In this document: positions 23,764-31,974 of the stretch, piece by piece
How the letters are laid out: each line of letters begins with the position of its first letter
Numbering within the stretch: position 1 is the first letter of the stretch
Origin: JAIVHA01 sp965367295
GTDB lineage: Bacteria > Pseudomonadota > Gammaproteobacteria > DSM-19610
Direction: 5' to 3'
Length of the DNA stretch: 47,751 nucleotides
Assembly (NCBI GenBank): GCA_965367295.1
Contig: CBDUHN010000027.1
Span: forward strand, 1 to 47,751
Notes under the pieces: generated by a model
Database searches by the model: none
What the model saw: the letters and a program-made list of their open reading frames with translations, nothing else
Told to the model about the DNA's origin: nothing
Translations under genes and position numbers: made by a program

Positions 23764-25128
23764 ATGGAATTTATACGGGTATGGGTGCATGTGCTGATGC
23801 TGGTTTGCGCTGCTACGGGCATTGCGCACGCTGATAACCGGCGACAGGTAAAGCATATCGAGCGGATAGGTCACTTCCAGGATCAGGATTTTCGGAATGA
23901 TCTGGCTGCGTTGGAAATCATTCGTGAAGGCAGAAGTATATTTCGTTACGATACCTTCGGTGACGAGGCTTTCTGGGGCGATACCCTGCGTTTGCACGAG
24001 GCTGTAGCCGGTGCAAATCACGGGGGCGTTGGGCCCGGGCTAAGCCCTGTGACAGCCCTGGCCGTCGGACTTAAGGTGGATAGCCAGGCGCTACCGCATC
24101 GGCTTCGTGCCGCCTTGCGGAAAGGGAAGGTCCCATTGGAGGATCCTGCAGTAACCATTGAGCTTCTCAGGCTGAATGCAATTGTGGGGGTTAAAGGGGT
24201 TTTTGATGACACGGGAACCCGGTTGACTTCGATTGGAATTACCTGTGCGTTATGTCATACCACGGTCGATAATGAACTCGCAGCGGGGATTGGAAATCGT
24301 CTGGATGGCTGGGCGAATCGCGACCTTAATGTGGGCGCCATCATAGCATTGGCGCCAAACTTGCAGCCTCTGGTCGACTTGTTAGCCTTCGTTGACCCCA
24401 CCATCAATGAAGGAGCGGTCCGTTCCGTGCTCAATAGCTGGGGCCCTGGAAAATTCGATGCTTCGTTGTTGATTGACGGTAAGGCTGTTCAGCCGGATGG
24501 ATCTCCTGCAGCGACATTGATCCCGCCAGCTTTTGGACTCGCAGGTATGAACCTGCATACCTGGACTGGCTGGGGCTCAGTTGCCCACTGGAATGGCCTG
24601 GTTGCCAACCTGGAAATGCGTGGAAAAGGGACCTTCTACGATCCGAGATTGAATGATCCGCTTCGTTTTCCCATCGCAGCTGCGGCGGGGTTCGGTGATG
24701 TACGCAGTGTACCTGATCTTGTAACGCCTAAACTGGCTGCCCTGCATCTTTACCAACTGAGTATCCCGGCGCCCAGGCCTCCAGCAGGTAGTTTTAATCA
24801 AAAGGCGGCACAACGTGGAAAGACATTGTTCAACACCAGGGCAGAATGTTCGCGCTGCCATGTGCCGCCTTTATTCACGGAGCCGGGCTGGAATATGCAT
24901 TCGGCAGAGGAGATTGGTATCGATGCATTTCAGGCGGAGCGCGGTCCGGATCAACACTATCGTACCGCTCCCCTTAAGGGGCTGTGGACGCACACGACGG
25001 GAGGCTTTTATCACGATGGTCGTTTCAGCACCCTGAAGGATGTGGTGAATCATTACGATGGATTTTTTAATCTTGGGTTATCCGACCAGGATACGCATGA
25101 CCTGGTGGAATACCTGAAGTCGCTTTGA
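23764..25128 (+). CDS. Di-haem c-type cytochrome, peroxidase-like
   Basis: A 454-residue exported protein with signal peptide VWVHVLMLVCAATGIAHA and two haem motifs, C161-A-L-C164-H165 and C362-S-R-C365-H366. The C-terminal third (GKTLFNTRAECSRCHVPPLFTEPGWN ... YRTAPLKGLWTHTTGGFYHDGRFSTLKDVVNHYD) is typical of the MauG/CcpA di-haem peroxidase superfamily. The N-terminal haem domain is less standard. It might be a peroxidase or a dedicated oxidase. It is 57 bases after the ECF sigma gene and ends the plus-strand run, convergent with the hemerythrin gene. The sequence does not identify its substrate. Confidence 0.85.
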   Translation: MEFIRVWVHVLMLVCAATGIAHADNRRQVKHIERIGHFQDQDFRNDLAALEIIREGRSIFRYDTFGDEAFWGDTLRLHEAVAGANHGGVGPGLSPVTALAVGLKVDSQALPHRLRAALRKGKVPLEDPAVTIELLRLNAIVGVKGVFDDTGTRLTSIGITCALCHTTVDNELAAGIGNRLDGWANRDLNVGAIIALAPNLQPLVDLLAFVDPTINEGAVRSVLNSWGPGKFDASLLIDGKAVQPDGSPAATLIPPAFGLAGMNLHTWTGWGSVAHWNGLVANLEMRGKGTFYDPRLNDPLRFPIAAAAGFGDVRSVPDLVTPKLAALHLYQLSIPAPRPPAGSFNQKAAQRGKTLFNTRAECSRCHVPPLFTEPGWNMHSAEEIGIDAFQAERGPDQHYRTAPLKGLWTHTTGGFYHDGRFSTLKDVVNHYDGFFNLGLSDQDTHDLVEYLKSL

Positions 25129-25245
25129 TTATTTTGTCCTGATCATCGTCGCCGGATACGTATGGATGTTGCGAAGTGTTCCCGGTTTCAGGCATGAAGT
25201 GGCTACAGCAGGAATAATGTCGAAATGAAATATCAGGAAGTGTGC

Positions 25246-25665
25246 TCAAAACGATGTCGTTGCATGCAGTTCCGCTATCATTGCAAGCGCTTTGGCATCC
25301 AGTCGTTTCTGTGCCGTCTCGAAAAGAATTTGTTCCTCAAAGCGGATATGTTCGCGGAGGTGATCGCCGAAGGGCGCCAGAGACTGTGCCGAAGTGTCGA
25401 GCACAAGCGCACGCAAACGGTCATGCTCACCAAGCGTGCGTTCGACCAGGGCAGATTCACCAATGGCCAGGAGTGCTGGAAGTAGTGTCTCTTCCTCAAC
25501 AATAAAATGCGGCTCCAGATCTTGTCTGAATATTTCAATAATCGACTGCCATTCGGCCTGGGCGGTATCTTTATCGCATCGGGACGCCTTGATGGCACGC
25601 CTCGCGAGCACAAGACCACTATGATGATCTCTGGATAGTCCGAGCAGAGCGGGCGCGCGTTTCAT
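25246..25665 (-). CDS. Hemerythrin (HHE) domain protein
   Basis: A 139-residue cytoplasmic four-helix protein with the HHE pattern of non-haem di-iron ligands. These are DHHSG near residue 15, EPHF...EEETLLP (about 52-62), LGEHDRLRAL (about 80) and LREHIRFEEQILFE (about 102-115). Such proteins bind O2 or NO or repair iron clusters. The start codon overlaps the ptsP stop codon in an ATGA arrangement at 25662-25665, so translation is probably coupled. This is an unusual partner for PtsP. With NnrS and NsrR genes just upstream, a nitrosative-stress role is a reasonable inference. Confidence 0.88.
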   Translation of the reverse strand: MKRAPALLGLSRDHHSGLVLARRAIKASRCDKDTAQAEWQSIIEIFRQDLEPHFIVEEETLLPALLAIGESALVERTLGEHDRLRALVLDTSAQSLAPFGDHLREHIRFEEQILFETAQKRLDAKALAMIAELHATTSF

Positions 25666-27953
25666 AATGGGGAGCCGTGTAGTTGTTTGATTCCGGCCGC
25701 CTGTAGTGCCTGATTCAGTAGCCGGTGCACATGCTCCGTGCGATCCAGGGTGAGCGCCTGTGCGGCCAACTCTTGCATACGAGTACTGGTCACGTTGCGA
25801 ATCGCCCATTTAACCCGTGGTATGGAGGTTGCGCTGATGCTCAGCCCGTCAAAGCCCATGCCCAGGAGGAGGAGTGCACAGCCGGGGTCATTCGCCATTT
25901 CTCCACATACGGTAATCGGCTTTCCTGCGCGTCTGGCTGTGCTGGCAATCTCCTGGAGAGCGTTGAGCAGGGCGGGGTGGTGATGGTCCAGTCTTCTGGA
26001 AACCCTGGGGTTGTTGCGATCGGTGGCGAGCAGGAACTGAGCCAGGTCGTTGGTCCCCACTGATAAAAAATCCACGCGTCCAGCCAGTTCCTCCAGCTGA
26101 AAAATGGTAGCAGGTATTTCAATCATGAGGCCGATATCCGGGCGGGTGACCGGAAAACCCTCATCGACGAGTTGCCGTTCGGCCTGTTCCAGCAGTGCCA
26201 GCGCCTGTTCAGTATCCTCAACGTCACTTACCATAGGTAGCAGCAGGCGGAGGTTACCGATGCCGATATCGGCTTGCATCGCGGCACGGAGCTGGGTCAG
26301 GAAGATATCCGGATGATCGAGGGTGAGTCGAATGCCACGCCAGCCAAGCGCGGGATTCGGTTCTTCCACATGCATATAGGCCAGCGGTTTGTCGCCTCCG
26401 GCATCAAGCGTGCGCAGGGTGACCGGGCGAGGTGCCACCGCTTCCAGTACCTTCCTGTAAAGGGTGATTTGTTCCTGTTCGCTGGGGAAGCGATCGTACA
26501 GCATGAAGGGAAGCTCAGAGCGGAACAGGCCAATACCTGCGGAATCACTGGATGAGGATAAAGCGAGGTCCGCGGTAAGGCCGGTATTGGTGTAGAGGGA
26601 AATGGCTACCCCATCCGCTGTTTCTGTCGGCAGGTCCCGCAAGCTACTCAGGACTTTGTCGAGTTCATGTTCTTCATCGATCCGTGAGGTAAATTCCGCG
26701 CGCAAAGCCGGGTCAGGTCTAAGGTGAACCCGGCCATTGTTTCCGTCGATTACGATCTCCTGGCCATCCAGTACAGTGGGAGGAAGATTCATAGTGCCGA
26801 CTACCGCCGGGATGCCAAGTGCGTGAGCGACAATAGCCGCATGGGAGAGGGGGCTACCTTCTATCGAAATTACCCCCCGTAATCTTTCTGCAGGTACCAG
26901 GGCAATGTCTATAGCGCTGATGTTACGACCGACGAGGATGCTATCCGCCGGGTAATGCTGGATGTGATCATGCGTTCCTTGCAGGCGCAGAAGTATGCGA
27001 GTGCCAAGCTCTCGAATATCCGTAGCGCGTTCACACAGGTAGTCATCTCCCATACGCTCGAAGCGCTGTACATGTGCCTCAATAGTGTGGCGCAGGGCGC
27101 CTGGCGCCCAGTTTCCGGAATGAATATTCTTTATTACCGAATCGAATATTTCAGGGCTGTCCAGCATCAACAGGTATGCCTCAAAAAGCGCACGGTCAGC
27201 AGATGAAAGCGTGTCAGCTAGGTCGGTATCAATTTTCTCGATATCTGCACGAACGGAGGCCACCGCCTGCTGGAATTTCAGCTCCTCATTTGCAGGGTCG
27301 TCCGGGATGCGGTCAGGAACCGCGTGGAGTTCTGCTGCAAACAATACGACCCCCGTACCGAAGGCGATGCCTGGAGCGCCGGGTAGACCATCGAAGTTAC
27401 GTGACTCCCCGGTATCGTTCCGACATAGGCTGCAGACATCGCCATTGGCGCGGGCATAGCCGATTGCGCTGCCCAACTGGGCGGCCAGGGTAGTCAGAAA
27501 GGCTTCGTCAGCGTCATCGAAACGACGCGCCTCACGCTGTCGTACCAGAAGCACTCCCTGGACCCGGCGCCTATGCGTCACCGGGACGCCCAGGAATGCC
27601 TGAAAGCGGACAATCTCAGGTGTAGTGGGAATGTCAGATGCCAGGTCGTCCGACAGGCAGGGAATATTGATAGGGTGGCTGCTATTGGCCACCCGGCCAA
27701 TCAGTCCCTGGCCAAAGCCTGCTTCAACCCGTCCCACCAGGTCGGAAGAAAGACCGTCTGTGGCAGCAAACAGATGACGTCGTTGCTCGTGATCGGTGAA
27801 ATATATGGTACATACATCAGCAGCCATGACCTCGCGGGTACGCTGCACGATGATCTTTAATGCTGTATCCAGGTCCGGTGCCGAATCCACTTCACGAACA
27901 ATGCGAGTAAGCGAATCCAGTCTGTGGTGATGTTTTGAGTGTTCAGAACTCAT
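25662..27953 (-). CDS. ptsP: GAF-domain enzyme I (nitrogen PTS), PtsP
   Basis: Enzyme I of the nitrogen phosphotransferase system takes phosphate from PEP and passes it to NPr. The 763-residue product has an N-terminal GAF domain (about 15-165). The EI N-terminal domain follows (about 195-420), with the phospho-accepting His in GSPLSHAAIVAHALGIPAVVG. The C-terminal PEP-binding barrel (about 440-735) has GIGLFRSELPFM, LRTLDAGGDKP, GWRGIRL, MIEIPA, SVGTNDLAQF and the catalytic cysteine in CGEMANDP. Length is normal. Neither ptsN nor npr lies in the window. It is usually next to rppH; here it is coupled to a hemerythrin gene and follows two nnrS genes. Confidence 0.96.
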   Translation of the reverse strand: MSSEHSKHHHRLDSLTRIVREVDSAPDLDTALKIIVQRTREVMAADVCTIYFTDHEQRRHLFAATDGLSSDLVGRVEAGFGQGLIGRVANSSHPINIPCLSDDLASDIPTTPEIVRFQAFLGVPVTHRRRVQGVLLVRQREARRFDDADEAFLTTLAAQLGSAIGYARANGDVCSLCRNDTGESRNFDGLPGAPGIAFGTGVVLFAAELHAVPDRIPDDPANEELKFQQAVASVRADIEKIDTDLADTLSSADRALFEAYLLMLDSPEIFDSVIKNIHSGNWAPGALRHTIEAHVQRFERMGDDYLCERATDIRELGTRILLRLQGTHDHIQHYPADSILVGRNISAIDIALVPAERLRGVISIEGSPLSHAAIVAHALGIPAVVGTMNLPPTVLDGQEIVIDGNNGRVHLRPDPALRAEFTSRIDEEHELDKVLSSLRDLPTETADGVAISLYTNTGLTADLALSSSSDSAGIGLFRSELPFMLYDRFPSEQEQITLYRKVLEAVAPRPVTLRTLDAGGDKPLAYMHVEEPNPALGWRGIRLTLDHPDIFLTQLRAAMQADIGIGNLRLLLPMVSDVEDTEQALALLEQAERQLVDEGFPVTRPDIGLMIEIPATIFQLEELAGRVDFLSVGTNDLAQFLLATDRNNPRVSRRLDHHHPALLNALQEIASTARRAGKPITVCGEMANDPGCALLLLGMGFDGLSISATSIPRVKWAIRNVTSTRMQELAAQALTLDRTEHVHRLLNQALQAAGIKQLHGSPL

Positions 27954-28029
27954 GCCGGAAACCCTGAATTGACAACGTCCAGCACAGCATATTTGTTAGT
28001 GAGCAACATGCAATTCTCCTGTATCTGGC

Positions 28030-29166
28030 CTAGCCTCTGCGTATTGCCCTAACGAGAAAGACCAGCAGGCTGAAATAACACAGTGACCACACCAGTGCGG
28101 ACAGCCACAGGATGACATCGGCTATAGAGGGAATCAGCCAGGGTCCGAAAACCCGCAGCAGCACTGCAAGCGCCAGAAAACGCTGGGCAGAACTGAGCCA
28201 GTGGGGAGCTATTTGGCTACGTGACTGAAGACGGACGAGCCGGCCCATCATGGTGAAGGTAATCGTACCGATTCCCCCGGCACCGAGCGCGTGCATCGCC
28301 TCGATTTCGCTGTGTAATATGTCAAGCCGGGCAAAACCGAGCAGCACCAGCCCCATTACGATCCACACATAGCTCATGTGTAAAGACCACAATTCCGCTA
28401 TATGCCATATACCGAAGCTTTTCCAGTCCTTGAGTCGAAGCATCAGGATACCGGCAAGGAGCCAGGCCGTAACCCCGGCACCAATGGCGGGTAGCGGGGT
28501 GAATTCGAAAACAAGGAAGCCAACCATGGCGATTATGCTGGCAAACTCACGTACCGGTTGTGCAGGGATAATCGCAAGGGGTTTATTTCTGCGCAGGGCA
28601 CCAACGGTGGTGGCCGGGATCAGTCGCCCTCCCATGACAATAATCAACAGGACAATAAGATACAGTGAAAGAAGCAGGCCCTGACGGGTAATGCCGAAAA
28701 GAGGAAGCAGGCCTGCACCGAACAGTATCAGCACCACGGCTGCCAGCATCAGTAGAATAGCGGAGAAGACACGGTTCTTATTGCGTTTTGCAGCGCTGAA
28801 ACGCTTGGCACCCGCCAGTGCTACCACCAGGGGGAAGATCGCTGACCATGCGAAAAGCAAAGTGACCGGAATCCCGGGTACAAACCAGATAAGCCTTGTC
28901 GTAACCCATAACATTGCAACTACAGTCAATTGTAAAAAGGACAAGGAAGGCAGCAGATAACCGGCAATGACCGCAGCTGCATAACCAAACAGCATCTCCT
29001 CGACATGCCATAGGGTGGGTGGCAACTGCGCCGGTGCTGGCAGGCTGCCGGTGCGCATCAGCAGCCAGACGGGAATACTGGCCAGAGCGAGGAATGCAGC
29101 GCCAGGAAAGAAAAAACGGGAGGGCCGGATACGCTGATCAGCGGAAGATGGTATAAGCTGCATCAT
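28030..29166 (-). CDS. NnrS-family membrane protein, copy 2
   Basis: A 378-residue polytopic membrane protein with about 12 hydrophobic segments and NnrS-family motifs. These are LWHVEEMLFGYAAAVIAGYLLP near the N-terminus, LLIIVMGGRLIPATTVGAL in the middle, and EAMHALGAGGIGTITFTMMGRLVR near the C-terminus. NnrS is a haem- and copper-containing protein that protects against nitrosative stress. Compared with copy 1, the first helix motif has HVEE where copy 1 has HSHE, so one putative metal-binding His is replaced by Glu. It lies 95 bases downstream of copy 1 on the same strand. Confidence 0.85.
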   Translation of the reverse strand: MMQLIPSSADQRIRPSRFFFPGAAFLALASIPVWLLMRTGSLPAPAQLPPTLWHVEEMLFGYAAAVIAGYLLPSLSFLQLTVVAMLWVTTRLIWFVPGIPVTLLFAWSAIFPLVVALAGAKRFSAAKRNKNRVFSAILLMLAAVVLILFGAGLLPLFGITRQGLLLSLYLIVLLIIVMGGRLIPATTVGALRRNKPLAIIPAQPVREFASIIAMVGFLVFEFTPLPAIGAGVTAWLLAGILMLRLKDWKSFGIWHIAELWSLHMSYVWIVMGLVLLGFARLDILHSEIEAMHALGAGGIGTITFTMMGRLVRLQSRSQIAPHWLSSAQRFLALAVLLRVFGPWLIPSIADVILWLSALVWSLCYFSLLVFLVRAIRRG

Positions 29167-29261
29167 GTAGAGCGGATACCAGTCAGGATCGGCATTTATT
29201 TCCGGCCATTAATATCCGGGTATGCCAAGAAGAGAAGGCGTATTGAAATTCGCATGTCCAG

Positions 29262-30464
29262 TCAGCCTGGTCGGCCGTCAATACGGGGTTTGACCAGGAT
29301 GGCGGCATATGAAATCACAAATATTCCGAATGCCATACCCCAGAACACACTGGCCAATACGATCCACGCGGTGTAATTGGCTGGGATGATGATCGGTAAA
29401 AATACCCGTGTAACGCCTGCCAGATTGATCAGAATAAAGGCCCAGCTCATGGCCGCTTTTACCTGTAACACCCGACCCGTGTGGCCCAGGGAAACGCGGG
29501 CCATCATGCCGAGCGTCATGGTACCGATCCCAGCCGTGGTAAAAGCGTGTATGGCCAGCAAGGGGTTTATCCAGCCAGCTGAGGCAGCCGCCTTCAGGAC
29601 GAAACCTGCTACGATCCAGGCGTAACCCAGGTGCAACACCCAGACTAGAGGCACCGTCCATACCTTGTTCTGATACCAGCCGAGCAAGCGCATACCGTGT
29701 ACCACTGCGGCAAATAAAGCAGCACTGCCGATGATTGCAGGTGCAGCGGTTGTCAGGTCCAGTACTATGACGGCAATCACACTCGCTATGGACAAATATT
29801 CTATCGTTTTCCAGCGTCTGGTTTTGCCCCCGGTGATGCCATTTACGGTAAAGGAGGGGATTACGCGCCCACCCAGAATGACGATCAACAGGATGATCAT
29901 GTAAACGGCAAGATAGATGCCGGTTCTTGCGGTGGACGATGTGAAGCCTAATGCCTGCAGGTGGACCAGAATATTCGATGCGGTAAGCGCAGTCAGGACA
30001 ACCAGGAAGACCAGGTTGTGACGTTGTCGTTTGCGCAGGATCGGGATTGCCAGGGATAGCCCCAGTACAGGAAGAAATGCTGTATCGATCAGGGCAATGC
30101 TCCAAGGCGGTACTATATCAGAAGCGAACGGTGCAATTCGACCGGCAGCCCATAATATGACCAAGCCTGCCAGTGCTTTCCCGCTGGGAGTCTGTATGCC
30201 CGTCCAGTTGCGTACCGCAGTCAGTAGAAATCCGGCTATCACGGCCACGGCATATCCAAAAATCATTTCGTGGCTGTGCCAGGTAATAGGGCTGAAATAC
30301 GCAAACTCGAAGCCTCCGTACGCAAAACTGTATGCCCACAACGTAACCAGCAGGATTGCACTGATGCCTGCCAGCAAGAAGAAGGGTCTGAACCCGAGAT
30401 CAAAAAGAGCGATCCGTGTATCAGACCTGGAGCGGCTGGATTCTTCAATATTCAATAGTGGCAT
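29262..30464 (-). CDS. nnrS: NnrS-family membrane protein, copy 1
   Basis: A 400-residue, 12-helix NnrS protein. The N-terminal ALFDLGFRPFFLLAG and WHSHEMIFGYAVAVIAGFLLTAVRNWTG motifs are the family hallmark. LLIVILGGRVIPSFTVNGI and AIHAFTTAGIGTMTLGMMARVSLGHTGR add the remaining conserved histidines. Family members bind haem and copper and relieve nitric oxide toxicity, including nitrosylated metabolic iron complexes. It is the first gene of a minus-strand run (nnrS-nnrS-ptsP-hemerythrin) and is divergent from nsrR, with a palindrome between them. Regulation by NsrR is the natural prediction. Confidence 0.93.
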   Translation of the reverse strand: MPLLNIEESSRSRSDTRIALFDLGFRPFFLLAGISAILLVTLWAYSFAYGGFEFAYFSPITWHSHEMIFGYAVAVIAGFLLTAVRNWTGIQTPSGKALAGLVILWAAGRIAPFASDIVPPWSIALIDTAFLPVLGLSLAIPILRKRQRHNLVFLVVLTALTASNILVHLQALGFTSSTARTGIYLAVYMIILLIVILGGRVIPSFTVNGITGGKTRRWKTIEYLSIASVIAVIVLDLTTAAPAIIGSAALFAAVVHGMRLLGWYQNKVWTVPLVWVLHLGYAWIVAGFVLKAAASAGWINPLLAIHAFTTAGIGTMTLGMMARVSLGHTGRVLQVKAAMSWAFILINLAGVTRVFLPIIIPANYTAWIVLASVFWGMAFGIFVISYAAILVKPRIDGRPG

Positions 30465-30792
30465 CTTTTCGACAACTCGCTGCTCTCATCTTTCGCCCTG
30501 AAATAGGGTAGTCCTGTATGCCCGTTCGTGTTCGCATAACGGTGAATCAGTCGGCCATTTGGTCCTGTCCACCTCGGCGCTCTCTGCATGGCATAAAACT
30601 GTCGCGAATTGCCACATAGAAAAGGCATGCCTTCGGAAGGGCAAAACGACCCGACTAAAATATGGTATATAATATACTACAATAGGGGGCGGGTGCGAAG
30701 CCTGGTGAGACAAGGTGTATTGGTTGGCGTAGCATAAGTGGATGCTGGTATAAGATCCTCGCTATGCCATATTGGACGAAAGGACATTATGT
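30465..30792. promoter_or_regulatory. Divergent nnrS/nsrR intergenic region with candidate NsrR operator
   Basis: No gene is supported in these 328 bases. GTATAT-A-ATATAC at 30665-30677 is a perfect 6+1+6 inverted repeat inside an AT-rich patch. It overlaps possible -10/-35 sequences for the minus-strand nnrS transcript (TTGTAG and TATTTT). A TATAAG -10-like box for nsrR lies at 30750-30755. NsrR usually binds an AT-rich palindrome, but this one is shorter than the E. coli site. Confidence 0.45.
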
Positions 30793-31227
30793 ATGCGATT
30801 AACGACATTTTCGGATTACACCCTGCGGGTGTTGACCTATCTTGGGACCTGTCCCGATCAACGGGTAACGGTAAGGGAGATTGCGGATGCCTACGGGATT
30901 TCCAAGCACCATCTTATGAAGGTGATCCAGTTTCTTGCGGATGAGGGCTACGTGGAAACCACCCGTGGGAAGGAGGGGGGCGTGCAGCTGAAAAGCAGAC
31001 CGGATCGCATCCGTATCGGCGAGCTGATACGCAAGTCGGAAGCGGATACGGTGCTGGTGGAGTGTTTTTCCCCAGACGCATCGCAATGTTGCATAGAGAA
31101 AGTATGCGTCCTTCGTGGCGCACTTTATAAAGCCACGCAGGCATTTTATGCTGTGCTGGATACCTATACGTTGGCGGATATGATCGCAAACCGCGCGCCG
31201 CTTGCGCGGTTGTTGCAAATTGCGTAG
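30793..31227 (+). CDS. nsrR: Nitric-oxide-sensing Rrf2 repressor NsrR
   Basis: A 144-residue Rrf2-family repressor. The N-terminal winged helix reads MRLTTFSDYTLRVLTYLG and VREIADAYGISKHHLMKVIQFLADEGYVETTRGKEGGVQL. The C-terminal part has LVECFSPDASQCCIEKVCVLRGAL, with cysteines C91, C99, C100 and C105 to hold a NO-labile Fe-S cluster, and ends in YTLADMIANRAPLARLL, close to NsrR proteins. There is one more cysteine than in E. coli NsrR (three). ATG 30793 has AAAGGA 8 bases upstream and matches the family N-terminus; a longer frame starting with TTG at 30772 is less likely. Divergent nnrS genes support the assignment over IscR or other Rrf2 members. Confidence 0.9.
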   Translation: MRLTTFSDYTLRVLTYLGTCPDQRVTVREIADAYGISKHHLMKVIQFLADEGYVETTRGKEGGVQLKSRPDRIRIGELIRKSEADTVLVECFSPDASQCCIEKVCVLRGALYKATQAFYAVLDTYTLADMIANRAPLARLLQIA

Positions 31228-31260
31228 TAGCCGGGTGGAAACTCCCTGGTGGGTAGGCTG

Positions 31261-31905
31261 CTAATGTTCGCCTTTCGTACGTAGCAGTCCAGCCAGACGA
31301 TTCCCCTGTTTCTGTGGGCCGCCGCGCGGGAATATTTCGTGCAGGTGATGATTGCTGCCTAGCTCGGGGCCCCACACCTTGCGAAAATGCTTGATGATTT
31401 CACGTACGTTGGCCTGAACCTGGCGCCGTTCATAAAAATCACGCAGGAAGCGGATAACCTCCCAGATTTCATCTGTCAGTTCCAAGCCTTCGTGCTCGGC
31501 CTCGGCCCTAACGAAGGCTTCCGACCAGTCACCAAGGTTGACGAGATAACCCTCGCTGTCCGTCTCCACTTCATGGCCATTGACCTTGAGGGTGCGTGTT
31601 TGCATGCCTGGATAGGCAATACTTCCGCTTTCTCCACCACCCGGCGCGCCGAATTCAGCTACCGAGTCAGCGTCTGTGGGAGACCAAAGGCTGATATCAA
31701 CATCCCCCTCCAGACGACCATGGTAACGGGTTGAGCCGTTAACCACGACTTTTCCGCTTGCGGGTGGCATGTCGAAGATGGCGGTACCTTCGCGGTCCGT
31801 GCTGCCCTGGATGGGGTTTTCCGGACTGGTGTCGAGGTATAGGGTAACCGGGGTTCGCTTGACGGGTTCATTAGTGAATTTCATCGAAACATGAATACGC
31901 AGCAT
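31261..31905 (-). CDS. Cysteine-less DsrC/TusE-like (RspA-type) protein with N-terminal beta domain
   Basis: A 214-residue fusion. Residues about 105-214 are a DsrC/TusE domain: LKVNGHEVETDSEGYLVNLGDWSEA, LTDEIWEVIRFLRDFYERRQ, and the tail FPRGGPQKQGNRLAGLLRTKGEH. Both cysteines that DsrC uses in sulfur transfer are absent. The CysB site aligns with N202 and the penultimate CysA site with E213. DsrC homologs lacking both are termed RspA and are proposed to be regulatory. Residues 1-95 look like a beta-sandwich (VTLYLDTSPENPIQG, GTAIFDMPPASGKVVVNG), not part of usual DsrC proteins. The start at 31905 has GGGAGA 8 bases upstream. It is convergent with nsrR. It is probably soluble and without sulfur-relay activity. 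Confidence 0.8.
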   Translation of the reverse strand: MLRIHVSMKFTNEPVKRTPVTLYLDTSPENPIQGSTDREGTAIFDMPPASGKVVVNGSTRYHGRLEGDVDISLWSPTDADSVAEFGAPGGGESGSIAYPGMQTRTLKVNGHEVETDSEGYLVNLGDWSEAFVRAEAEHEGLELTDEIWEVIRFLRDFYERRQVQANVREIIKHFRKVWGPELGSNHHLHEIFPRGGPQKQGNRLAGLLRTKGEH

Positions 31906-31944
31906 TAAGGTTATCTCCCGATCATCACGTTAGGTATTGGCATA

Positions 31945-31974
31945 TATATACAACAAGTATCGGCATTCTAACAA
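31945..31974 (-). promoter_or_regulatory. Putative sigma-70 promoter of the DsrC-like gene
   Basis: On the minus strand, TTGTTA (31969-31974), an 18-base spacer and TATATA (31945-31950) lie 40 bases before the start codon at 31905. The hexamers are close to consensus; regulation is unknown. Confidence 0.45.

Noticed and set aside
30486..30713. 75-codon minus-strand frame in the nnrS/nsrR gap
   Set aside because: It overlaps the putative operator and promoters, has no ribosome site and no recognisable features.
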